Below are positions 15,961 to 22,789 of a DNA stretch of 28,814 nucleotides, one piece after another. The translations under genes were made by a program, and so were the position numbers. Each line of letters starts with the position of its first letter. Within the stretch, counting starts at the first letter, position 1. The notes under the pieces are model-generated. The model searched no databases and was not told the origin of the DNA. It saw only the letters and a list, made by a program, of their open reading frames with translations. The DNA comes from OLB6 sp964525565 (lineage in GTDB: Bacteria; Bacteroidota; Ignavibacteria; Kapaibacteriales; Kapaibacteriaceae), in NCBI GenBank assembly GCA_964525565.1, contig CAZGHI010000029.1:1-28814 (forward strand). The letters are read 5' to 3'.

Positions 15961-18362
15961 CTACGGGAACAGAACGGTAAGCTTGGTTTCTCCGCTACTC
16001 CAGTCAACTCTCTGCAGCGTTCTTTCCTCCGCACCCNNNNNNNNNNNNNNNNNNNNNNNNNNNNNNNNNNGCAGCGTAAACGATATGCCCGCAACATACG
16101 GCACTGCCTTTGTTCCGTGCAGAACAGCACCCGGACCTGATAATGCTCCGTACACGTATTCGATAGGAACATTGTTGAGAGAAATTGACTGGCTGGAAAC
16201 GGGCTGTGTACTACCATCATCCTTAAACACGATGTAGGTTGATGTCGTTACCGTTACGTTTTGCAACGTTTTTCTGTCTTTGGACATCGTTCCACTTACA
16301 CTGCCTTCAATCCGCGTGGTGTACACTGAATTCTCGTCCGAGCAATCAATTGTTGCACTGAATGAGTCGCCTGACCATGATAGCGGGTAGCATGGCTCCG
16401 ACAGGCCGGACATGCTATTCATGTATGTAAGGTAATTAGAGCGAGACCCGTCCGACATAACAATAGGCCCACCCGTGCTACCCACCGGTACGGAGTAATC
16501 AGCGATCTGAATGTAAATTTTATTCCATTCTTTTCCAACCGAAATGGTTGTTTGAGCGGTATCCACACCTTTTCCCGTAGCACGATCGTAAACGATGACT
16601 CCAACGTTATACCGGCCGGCAACTGGGAACGATTTTTCAAACGTGCTATCGTTATTCACGGAAACGGGATCGTCGAGGTCAGTGAAATACCATTCGTAGC
16701 GAGCATTTGCTGGGGCTGTACCTCCGGACCGCGCTACGAACTTGACGGTTACGCCTACATCAACAAGCGTATCCGATGGTGTAATGGTTAGCCCCCTTCT
16801 GATGCACGTAAGCCAGCGGAAGTCCAGATACGAAGAGTCGTTGTCCGGGTTGGTCCCAACCTGCGACATAACATACAACCCCAAGAACCGTTGTTGTCCT
16901 TTAGCAAGGCTAAGTGTTATGGTACCATTTACAGCACCAGCGGCAAGAGCGTAGTTTGGTGTGATGAGCATGGCATCTTGGGCTCTGGTAGTCGGATAAC
17001 CATATTGGCACGATACACACCGGGCCTCCATAACGATCTTTCCGGATGCATCAGCATATAATGTGTCTGAAGTTGCCGGTATAAAGTCGGGTTCACCGTC
17101 GGGTTTCACCATTAACGTCCATGCCGGGAAAACATCGTTGCCGATGGTGCCATTTTCAACTTTTTTCCATTCGGCATCTATACCAGCATGATCTATGAAC
17201 GACGACTTCGCGATGTAGTTGATGTGCGGGTAGGGAGTGCCCAAACTATTGGCATTTGCGCCCGACATGTACGGCTCAAATGTTCCTGTCAAACCAATGA
17301 CAATTTCACGACTTGTATTTCCAGGATAATTTGGATCTGCAACCCAAAGTTTTCCGGTACCTGCCTTGTAAACAATCAATGCATGTCCGCCGGTTGCGCT
17401 GCGAATGCTAACGTATTGCGGTTTTCCGGTAACCTTAATGGCGTAGCAAAACGAAAGGTAGTGAAGCACATCATGGGAAAATGTTTTTGTACCGGTGTTT
17501 TCGAACTGTTCGAGCCACGCCTCGCGACTATCCCAGNNNNNNNNNNNNNNNNNNNNNNGTAACCGCGTGGGTTGTCCTGCCAAAACGGTTTTGGCGCCAG
17601 ATCGTATCTCCCATATAGCGACGGTTGGTTCTCCCGAAGTTTTTTCATGGAATAATACCACATGGCAGTAACCGCCTGGCCTGCACAGTGACCATTTGGA
17701 GTGATATACGATCCGTTATTTACGAACTCCCAATCGTCAACACCAGGCATAAATCCGGAGTTCTGAACACTTTCCAACTCATTTTTATTAATGGAAGCAA
17801 TGATCAAGTCCACATAGCTCTTCGATCCGAGTATTCCTCCCTTCGTACCATCGGACAATCGTTTACCGTGTACGTGTGCTGTAAGTAAGGTTATGGCGGT
17901 GTCCGACAGTAAGGTGGCAGGAATTCCTTCCAGTTCCCCGGTTTCTTCGTCGTAAAAGAACCCCATAGCAAAGTGATTCGTTGGCAGGGTAATGGGTATG
18001 GTAATACGAAAGGGCTGACTAGCATACCCCCCACCATTATCAATTCGGATTAGGTCAGAAATTGGCGTGAATACAGGTCCATACGTGTGGTTGGTCACCG
18101 GTGCGGAAGAAATGGTAAACGTAGTAGGGGCGGAAAATGCACTTGCTGGAATAGTAATGGTCATTCCGTTAGCAATCTGGTCGGATACCGAGAACGTTCC
18201 ACCGGAAGCAGTGGCACTAAAAGACTCGGCAGGCGTTCGTGTGCCCGTAGTTATTGTGCCGGAATTCGGGTCGGGAGTTACGGGCGAATCGGAAGTGCAA
18301 CCCGATAACAACAAGATGTAAAGAGTACTGACTGTAATTCCGAGAAGACGACATGGTTTCAT
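15961..18362 (-). CDS. Lipoprotein with papain-like Cys/His/Asp motifs and PKD domain (spans assembly gaps)
   Basis: I read this as one gene of about 800 residues whose frame is broken only by an N-run. It starts MKPCRLLGI, with lipobox LLLSGC (Cys22), so it is a lipoprotein. Residues 45-165 form a ZU5-like beta region with ITIPASAFSAPT. Next is TPNGHCAGQAVTAMWYY (Cys226, codon at 17687-17685). Beyond the 22-N gap, in another frame, are GGHALIVYK (His codon 17385-17383) and KLWVADPNYPG (Asp codon 17337-17335). This order, spacing and context fit a papain/C39-like cysteine peptidase or transglutaminase fold. A PKD domain follows (RYEWYFTDLDD, GRYNVGVIVYD), then a beta-rich C-terminus with a second 34-N gap. 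The frames join only if the real first gap is 2 modulo 3 long (for example 20 or 23). The activity is inferred, not shown. Confidence 0.75.
16037..16070. other. Assembly gap of 34 N
   Basis: This is a run of N near the C-terminus of the lipoprotein gene. Both sides are open in the same frame with the recorded length, so the gap size could be right, but about 11-12 residues are unknown. Confidence 0.95.
17537..17558. other. Assembly gap of 22 N that breaks the lipoprotein frame
   Basis: This run of N falls between FWQDNPRGY on the upstream side and WDSREAWLEQF on the downstream side of the lipoprotein. The two sides are in different frames with 22 N. A true length of 2 modulo 3 restores a single frame, so the frameshift is best taken as a gap-size artefact. 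Confidence 0.9.
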
Positions 18363-18398
18363 ATTATGGTCCCCGCAAGCATACTGCTGAAATATCGC

Positions 18399-18427
18399 TC
18401 AATGGGAAGACCATTGAAATGACCATT
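18399..18427. promoter_or_regulatory. Inverted repeats between divergent genes
   Basis: TCAATGG (18399-18405) and CCATTGA (18411-18417) form a 7-bp dyad around GAAGA. Directly next to it is a second dyad, AATG-AC-CATT (18418-18427). They lie 37-65 bp upstream of the lipoprotein start and just before the predicted promoter of the carbonic-anhydrase-like gene. This is a plausible operator position, but no regulator is known. Confidence 0.3.
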
Positions 18428-18433
18428 ATCACA

Positions 18434-18467
18434 TTTCTCCAACAGTCATGGCGCCATGGTAAGTTTG
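18434..18467 (+). promoter_or_regulatory. Probable promoter of the gamma-CA/MEMO operon
   Basis: TAAGTTTG (18460-18467) matches the Bacteroidota -7 consensus exactly. TTTC (18434-18437), one mismatch from TTTG, lies 22 nt upstream. Transcription would begin near 18474, about 37 nt before ATG 18511. Confidence 0.5.
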
Positions 18468-18510
18468 TACATCGTAATCTGATCCTGAGCACTATTAATA
18501 CCAGAACGGA

Positions 18511-19062
18511 ATGAGTTCCTTGATTGAGTACGGGGGGATCACCCCTTCACTGCACGAAACGGTATTTGTGGCCGACGGCGCAGTAATCCTTGGTGACGTG
18601 CATATCGGCGCACATAGCTCGGTTTGGTTTAACTGTGTACTCCGTGGTGATGTTCATGAGATTCGCATTGGAGAGAGAACCAATATCCAAGACCTCACAA
18701 TGTGTCATACCACGTACAACAAGCACCCACTATACATTGGGAACAATGTGACGGTGGGACATAAAGCGATGCTGCACGGTTGCTCGATTGAAGACGCTGC
18801 TCTCATCGGCATGCAGGCAACCATATTGGATGGAGCCGTTATCGGCAACCACAGTATCGTAGCTGCCGGATCCGTTGTTAGAGAAGGATTCATTGTTCCG
18901 CCGAGAGTGCTGATTGCGGGAGTACCGGCAAAAGTAATTCGTGATCTTACCGATGAGGAATGTGCTTCGTTAGAGCAGAGTGCGCAAAATTATTTGGACT
19001 ATGTAGCCAGCTACAGAGGAAACTACAACGTACGAACACATAGAGTTAGAGTCCATACGTGA
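18511..19062 (+). CDS. Gamma carbonic anhydrase-like left-handed beta-helix protein
   Basis: This 183-residue hexapeptide-repeat protein of the gamma-carbonic-anhydrase/YrdA/PaaY group forms a left-handed parallel beta-helix trimer. Repeats such as VFVADGAVILGDVHIG run through residues 18-145. The three zinc ligands of the family are present: His66 (MCHTT), His84 and His89 (VGHKAMLHGC). RGDVHEIRIGERTNIQD is the usual catalytic-face segment. A C-terminal helix follows the helix domain. Many family members have weak or no carbonic anhydrase activity, so CO2 hydration is possible but not assured; PaaY-type thioesterase activity is another option. Its stop codon overlaps the next start (GTGA), which implies tight coupling with the small membrane protein. 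Confidence 0.93.
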   Translation: MSSLIEYGGITPSLHETVFVADGAVILGDVHIGAHSSVWFNCVLRGDVHEIRIGERTNIQDLTMCHTTYNKHPLYIGNNVTVGHKAMLHGCSIEDAALIGMQATILDGAVIGNHSIVAAGSVVREGFIVPPRVLIAGVPAKVIRDLTDEECASLEQSAQNYLDYVASYRGNYNVRTHRVRVHT

Positions 19063-19262
19063 AAAAGAAAACATCACTTGGCGGAGCGCTTGCGCTCATT
19101 CTTAGCTTCACCACACTTGGCGTTCTCGGTATGGTAGCGGCAGGGTTGTACACCGGGGAATGGTTATACTACGTTGCAGGTTTACTCTTTGCTATTAGTG
19201 GTGTAAGTGGCGTGTTCGTAGTTCGGGCGCTATCGACTAAAATCAACAACCTATCCAAGTAG
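19059..19262 (+). CDS. Small two-helix membrane protein
   Basis: This 67-residue protein has a basic start (MKKKTSL) and two hydrophobic segments, about residues 8-30 (ALALILSFTTLGVLGMVAAG) and 35-56 (WLYYVAGLLFAISGVSGVF), joined by a short YTGE loop. The start is GTG at 19059, overlapping the preceding TGA by 3 nt, which argues that it is a real translated gene. I do not recognise a family. It is 6 nt upstream of the MEMO-family gene, so the three genes look like one operon. Confidence 0.75.
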   Translation: MKKKTSLGGALALILSFTTLGVLGMVAAGLYTGEWLYYVAGLLFAISGVSGVFVVRALSTKINNLSK

Positions 19263-19268
19263 TCTGCT

Positions 19269-20495
19269 ATGGACAACGTATTGCCGATGTTCCGGGCAGA
19301 CGTGAACGTCGAGGTCCATCGAGAAGACAGCGACAGTTATCTGGTTTTACATGACCCATTTGGGTTTGCCGACGGACCGATCATGGTTCATGCCGATATG
19401 GTTGACATTCTTGAACGGTGCGATGGCAACACAACATGGGCACAACTTGCCGAGGATGCGAATGTTGAGTACAACGGTGAAGAAATCATGCGCGCACGTG
19501 CCTTTGTTGGTCAGCTCAATGCCATGGGCTATTTCGAAACAGACGTTGCCGAGCACAAGCGAAGAGAAGTAGTAGCATATTGGCAGAACGATTTGCAGCG
19601 GCAGCCCGCCTGTGCAGGTAGTGTTTATCCAGATACGGAAGTAGAACTCATCAACTTCATGCGTACGTTATGTGCACGCGAACACACATCGTTTAACCAT
19701 CCTCAGGATGCCGATCTCAGTGTCGAGTGCATTATTCTTATCCCTCACATAGACTTCCGTGTGTCTGCCGATGCTTATGCATATGCAGCAGCAGCACTTG
19801 AGAACGTTAAGGCCGATGTATTTGTTGTTGTGGGAACCTCACATTATTGGTCTGAAGACCTCATTGTACCCACAGCTAAACATTTTGCCACTCCAATCGG
19901 TGTAGTACATACAGACCAAACCCTTGTTCGTGATTTTCTAAAGCGTATGGAGGCAAGGGGCTTTGCTCTTCCGTCAACAGACATTGCACATAAGCCGGAA
20001 CATTCATTGGAACTACCGGCAGTTCTGCTGCAATACCTGCATCAGGGATCATCCGTCAACTGGATGCCGTTATTGGTGTGTAATACCGTACCATCAGGTA
20101 ATGGTTCCGACTACGAGCGTGTGGCTGCAGCAGCAGAGGTCCTGCGTGCATCAGTAAGGTCATCAGGGAAGCGTGTGTGCTGGATTGTAAGCGGCGATAT
20201 GTCGCATTACGGCCTTCGGTTTGGCAGCGATCGTCCTGCGACGGAACATCATGAATCTGTAGCGCGGACGGATGCCCACCTTATTCAACTGCTAACAAGC
20301 GGTAACATTCAGCTTTTCCATGAGACCATTGAGTCAACAGGCAATGCAACCAACGTGTGTGGTCATCTACCGCTCGTTTTAACGCTGCTGGCTGCAGAAG
20401 CAAACCGGGGCGAACTCCTCTATCACACCGTTTGGAATGATACTCCAACAGGTAGCGCAGTATCGTTTGGGGTCATGCAGTTTGCAAACTCGTAA
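19269..20495 (+). CDS. MEMO1-family protein (AmmeMemoRadiSam system protein B) with extra N-terminal domain
   Basis: This is a 408-residue protein. Residues about 112-405 are a MEMO-like domain: ACAGSVYP (114-121), ILIPHIDFRVSADAYAY with His160, VVVGTSHYW with His192, HSLELPAVLLQY with His245, SGDMSHYG with His313, and NVCGHLPLV with Cys364. The metal-binding His/His/Cys set of MEMO1 corresponds to His160, His192 and Cys364. MEMO is often found with AMMECR1 and a radical SAM protein, but neither is here. Residues about 20-92 (PIMVHADMVDILERCDGNTTWAQLAED...) look like a winged-helix, PqqD-like docking domain, unusual for MEMO1 itself. The cofactor and substrate are unknown. It is the last gene of the gamma-CA operon. 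Confidence 0.9.
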   Translation: MDNVLPMFRADVNVEVHREDSDSYLVLHDPFGFADGPIMVHADMVDILERCDGNTTWAQLAEDANVEYNGEEIMRARAFVGQLNAMGYFETDVAEHKRREVVAYWQNDLQRQPACAGSVYPDTEVELINFMRTLCAREHTSFNHPQDADLSVECIILIPHIDFRVSADAYAYAAAALENVKADVFVVVGTSHYWSEDLIVPTAKHFATPIGVVHTDQTLVRDFLKRMEARGFALPSTDIAHKPEHSLELPAVLLQYLHQGSSVNWMPLLVCNTVPSGNGSDYERVAAAAEVLRASVRSSGKRVCWIVSGDMSHYGLRFGSDRPATEHHESVARTDAHLIQLLTSGNIQLFHETIESTGNATNVCGHLPLVLTLLAAEANRGELLYHTVWNDTPTGSAVSFGVMQFANS

Positions 20496-20527
20496 AGCGT
20501 TTCCAACAGCATTGCAAACGTACCTGC

Positions 20528-20557
20528 AAACGAAGAGCAAGCGTTTAAAGAGTTTTT
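20528..20557 (+). terminator. Weak terminator candidate after the MEMO gene
   Basis: AAACG (20528-20532) and CGTTT (20542-20546) can pair around a 9-nt loop, followed by TTTTT at 20553-20557. The stem is short. Nearby AAACG/CGTTT copies allow alternative pairings, so this is only a suggestion. Confidence 0.25.
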
Positions 20558-20765
20558 CTGCTTGCATTTTGGCTTTGCCGTCACACTGAGTGCCCATAAC
20601 GACACTTAGGTCTGCAGGTTATCGCGGACCTGAGAAAATGGAGTGCCAAGCCGAGAATGGGTTTGTTCTCAGCGGTGGAGAGAAGCGTGTGGTCCGTAGT
20701 AGCCTCCAGGAGGTGGAGGTGGGGGGGGGCCCGCAAGGGGCGATGTGTCTTGCACCTCAACACCA

Positions 20766-21092
20766 TCAAACGAGGTGAGGGAGAAGTGAGAGCCGACCAG
20801 AAGAACAATATTGAGAAAAGACAGTACCATAATACATGCTCAGTGTGATGTTCACACCATATTTCTGTAGGCGCTGGTACCCATCGAGCAGATCATCCTT
20901 GCAGAATTGAATAAAGACAGTGCCACAGTACATGCGTAGTGTGATGTTCACACCATATTTCTGTAGGCGCTGGTACCCCTCGCGCAGATCATCCATGCAG
21001 AATTGAGAAAAGACAGTGCCACAGTACATACTTAGTGTGACGTACACACCACAGTTCTGTAGGCGCTGGTATCCAGCGGGCAGATCATCCAT
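20766..21092 (-). CDS. Possible repeat protein of three 32-residue units
   Basis: This 108-codon minus-strand ORF is made almost entirely of three tandem 32-residue units followed by a 12-residue tail. The unit pattern is DDL--GYQRLQ--GV--TL-MY-GTVF-Q-C, with 21 of 32 residues identical in all three. Units one and two begin with Met, unit three with Lys. I do not recognise the family. In favour of coding: the period is divisible by three, no stop occurs over 288 nt, and the ATG falls on the first unit boundary. Against: substitutions between units fall nearly evenly over codon positions, there is no clear ribosome binding site (only GGGGGA about 12 nt upstream), and three direct repeats could stay open by chance. 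The DUF2892 gene is upstream on the same strand. Confidence 0.35.
   Translation of the reverse strand: MDDLPAGYQRLQNCGVYVTLSMYCGTVFSQFCMDDLREGYQRLQKYGVNITLRMYCGTVFIQFCKDDLLDGYQRLQKYGVNITLSMYYGTVFSQYCSSGRLSLLPHLV
20805..21092. repeat. Three tandem 96-bp direct repeats
   Basis: In the register of the minus-strand reading the units are 20805-20900, 20901-20996 and 20997-21092. They abut with no spacer and differ by about a dozen bases between neighbours. Each plus-strand unit includes CTGTAGGCGCTGGTA and GCAGATCATCC. Units one and two contain the dyad GTGTGA-TGT-TCACAC (20843-20857 and 20939-20953), which is altered in the third copy. The lack of spacers rules out a CRISPR array. Confidence 0.93.
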
Positions 21093-21181
21093 GTATTGAC
21101 GTCATCCCCCGACCGTAATTCGCCTGACGTATTATCAAAAAGGAACCGGCGCCGGAAGCCATCATCTCCGTTAACCGTGTG

Positions 21182-21388
21182 TTACGTCTCCGTTCGCTTC
21201 GTCTTCATGCCCAGCAGACGATAAAGGGGGCAGAAGCCCACAAGGCTGGTTAGCGCAAAAACAATCGCGAGAAGAAGCACAATGGTGCCAATTACTCCCG
21301 ATACTGTATTCGTTGCATAAAGGGCAACCATAATTAGGGCCGCAAGAATGCGAAGACCCCTGTCTGCATTCGACATGTTGGCTTTCAT
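21182..21388 (-). CDS. DUF2892-family inner-membrane protein
   Basis: This 68-residue protein reads MKANMSNADRGLRILAAL, then a hydrophobic pair (LIMVALYATNTVSGVIG and VLLLAIVFALTSLVGFCPLY) and LLGMKTKR. The pattern 'N..D...R...G', a TM hairpin, then 'G.CPLY..LG..T' is that of the DUF2892 family, also seen at the C-terminus of YgaP rhodaneses, where the conserved Cys-Pro lies at the membrane face. The function is unknown; roles in sulfur or thiol handling are suggested for the fused forms. ATG 21388 is preferred over GTG 21400 because GGAGAG then lies at Shine-Dalgarno distance. It is monocistronic, or upstream of the repeat ORF. Confidence 0.85.
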   Translation of the reverse strand: MKANMSNADRGLRILAALIMVALYATNTVSGVIGTIVLLLAIVFALTSLVGFCPLYRLLGMKTKRTET

Positions 21389-21658
21389 TACACTCTCCAC
21401 ATGAGGTTTTCAATGACTGATGCAATCGTGTTATGCCGTAGTGTAACTCTCTGCTTTTAACCGCAGGAGTGCACAGGCACGAAAAATTAGTCCGGTTACG
21501 ATTATGTAATGGTGACTCACGTTACGTTTCCTATTCGGTAGTGGTCATAAATCATGGTAAACGGAGTAGAGGTGAAGACGTGGTCTGTTCAACAAAGGCA
21601 AGGTTTGATAAATCCGGTAAGGGAACAAACACCAATCCAGCAGGATACGCCGACCCCC
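21389..21658. other. Intergenic region upstream of the rplM promoter
   Basis: Together with the rplM promoter and leader this makes 352 bp without a gene. It separates the divergent DUF2892 gene and rplM. It contains a short palindrome, GTGACTCAC, near 21513 and no open frame with a credible start. I found no convincing promoter for the DUF2892 gene and no RNA gene. Confidence 0.5.
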
Positions 21659-21689
21659 TTGCCTAATCCACTCCTCTCCCTTAACTTTG
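21659..21689 (+). promoter_or_regulatory. Promoter of the rplM-rpsI operon
   Basis: TTG (21659-21661) is followed after exactly 20 nt by TAACTTTG (21682-21689), an exact TAnnTTTG match. The predicted start near 21696 gives a leader of about 45 nt before ATG 21741. Ribosomal protein operons are the classic users of this promoter type in Bacteroidota. Confidence 0.8.
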
Positions 21690-21717
21690 CCAGCTCTGAA
21701 CTTTTTAACGTCCATAT

Positions 21718-21731
21718 CCCCTGTATTGGGG
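21718..21731 (+). promoter_or_regulatory. Small hairpin in the rplM leader
   Basis: CCCC (21718-21721), TGTATT, GGGG (21728-21731) form a GC stem 9 nt before the rplM start, where a Shine-Dalgarno would normally lie. It could limit initiation or serve in L13 autoregulation, but it is short. Confidence 0.3.
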
Positions 21732-21740
21732 CTTCGAACT

Positions 21741-22190
21741 ATGTCACATAATCAACGGATAACCAAGTCGCTCCGCAAGGAAGACGCATCGCACCAATGG
21801 TGGGTTGTAGATGCAGCCGGTCAAACGGTAGGGCGGCTTGCAACACAGGTTGCAGCACTCTTGCGTGGCAAGCACAAGCCATCGTTTACGCCACATGTAG
21901 ATAACGGAGACTTTGTTATCGTTATCAACGCCGACCAGGTAGTAATGCAGGGCAAACGTGCAGAACAAAAAACATACTTCCATTACACGGGCTATCCGGG
22001 TGGTGGCAGAGTGCGTTCTTTTAAGGAATTAAAAGAAAACAAGCCTGAAGAAATCGTTGAGCTGGCCGTTCGTGGGATGTTGCCTAAGACAAGTTTGGGA
22101 AAAAACATCGGCAAAAAGCTCAAGGTGTATCGGGGTTCCGAACACCCTCACGACGCGCAGCAGCCGCAACCCTTTGAACTAAAAGCCTGA
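21741..22190 (+). CDS. rplM: 50S ribosomal protein L13
   Basis: This 149-residue large-subunit protein binds 23S rRNA early in assembly. Recognisable segments are WWVVDAAGQTVGRLATQVA (residues 20-38), LLRGKHKP, FTPHVDNGDFVIVINADQV, the KTYFHYTGYPGG motif and AVRGMLPKTSLG. ATG 21741 is chosen; the open frame reaches a TTG at 21687, but that overlaps the promoter -7 element and adds a non-family extension. rpsI follows after 22 nt, the common bacterial L13-S9 pair. Confidence 0.97.
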   Translation: MSHNQRITKSLRKEDASHQWWVVDAAGQTVGRLATQVAALLRGKHKPSFTPHVDNGDFVIVINADQVVMQGKRAEQKTYFHYTGYPGGGRVRSFKELKENKPEEIVELAVRGMLPKTSLGKNIGKKLKVYRGSEHPHDAQQPQPFELKA

Positions 22191-22212
22191 TACAGTAGAA
22201 AGTGTAATCTGA

Positions 22213-22599
22213 ATGAAGACATATTCCGGAACCGGACGGCGTAAAACCAGTGTAGCGCAAGTGCGCTTAATGAGCGGAACGGGCAACGTCCTGGTGAATA
22301 GGCAGCCACTTGAAGAGTATTTTCCTATCGAAACGTACCGTCGGGATGCCATGTTGCCGATGTCACTGACAGGAACAGACCGTCAGTTTGATGTGTTTGT
22401 GAACGTTAAAGGTGGCGGTAAGGCTGGTCAGGCCGGTGCGGTGCGATTGGGAGTTGCCCGCGCTTTGGTGGAGTACAACGATGAATTTCGTGGCATGCTG
22501 CGTCCTGCAGGCGTGTTAACCCGCGACCCAAGAATGGTGGAGCGGAAGAAGTATGGCCAGAAGAAGGCGCGGAAGCGGTTCCAGTTCTCCAAGCGGTAA
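22213..22599 (+). CDS. rpsI: 30S ribosomal protein S9
   Basis: This 128-residue S9 has the expected TGRRKTSVAQVRL (residues 7-19), the VNVKGGGKAGQAGAVRLGVARAL region, the LTRDPRMVERKKYGQKKARK segment and the short basic tail ending FSKR, whose terminal arginine reaches the P-site tRNA in known ribosomes. The ATG fits the family start. It is co-transcribed with rplM. The next gene, rpsB, is 190 nt away behind a structured leader, so the two blocks may be separately controlled. Confidence 0.97.
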   Translation: MKTYSGTGRRKTSVAQVRLMSGTGNVLVNRQPLEEYFPIETYRRDAMLPMSLTGTDRQFDVFVNVKGGGKAGQAGAVRLGVARALVEYNDEFRGMLRPAGVLTRDPRMVERKKYGQKKARKRFQFSKR

Positions 22600-22696
22600 G
22601 AGTATGGCACTTGCGAATGTGGTCGTGTTACCGATTTGGTTACGACACACGGTTTGCAAGGCAGGTTAACAAAAGAAAAACAACAGAACATGTGTG

Positions 22697-22721
22697 TGGA
22701 GGCAACGTCGGGGACGCTCCA
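22697..22721 (+). promoter_or_regulatory. Bulged hairpin in the rpsB leader
   Basis: TGGAG (22697-22701) pairs with CTCCA (22717-22721). Inside it, after a GCAA bulge, CGTC (22706-22709) pairs with GACG (22713-22716) around a GGG loop. The structure lies about 70 nt before the rpsB ATG in a 190-nt untranslated stretch. A bulged stem is what one expects for ribosomal-protein autoregulation (S2 represses its own operon in E. coli), but no family match is claimed. A second, weaker imperfect stem lies near 22622-22647. Confidence 0.4.
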
Positions 22722-22789
22722 TTGTGAGTGCGAAGGAGCCGATGAAGCACACAGAAGATCATCCAAACACATATTTACAGAGGTACAAC

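Larger units (their letters stand above)
20496..21181. other. Repeat-rich region without a conventional gene
   Basis: These 686 bp follow the MEMO operon. Positions 20580-20790 are richer in G than their surroundings, with a run of nine G at 20721-20729, the near-palindrome CCTCCAGGAGG, and a GAGAA...TTCTC dyad at 20653-20670. Short ORFs of 60-75 codons occur on both strands here, but none has a recognisable domain or credible start. Positions 20805-21092 are the 96-bp tandem array described separately. Positions 21097-21181 show nothing I can identify. I see no tRNA, rRNA or transposase. Confidence 0.6.

Noticed and set aside
17376..17661. Lipoprotein read as a pseudogene with frameshift
   Set aside because: The frame change coincides exactly with an N-run of guessed size, so an assembly artefact is the simpler explanation.
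20581..20848. Overlapping ORFs of 60-75 codons on both strands
   Set aside because: No domain, no convincing start or ribosome site, and biased composition explained by the G-rich DNA.
20805..21092. CRISPR array
   Set aside because: The repeats are 96 bp, diverged and directly abutting without unique spacers, and no cas gene is nearby.
21171..21425. Cys-rich 84-codon minus-strand ORF
   Set aside because: It is the shifted frame of the DUF2892 gene, whose own frame has clear TM segments and family motifs.
22694..22789. Upstream extension of rpsB
   Set aside because: Residues before MPAVTVEALLESGAHFGH are not conserved in S2, and the stretch contains the leader hairpin.
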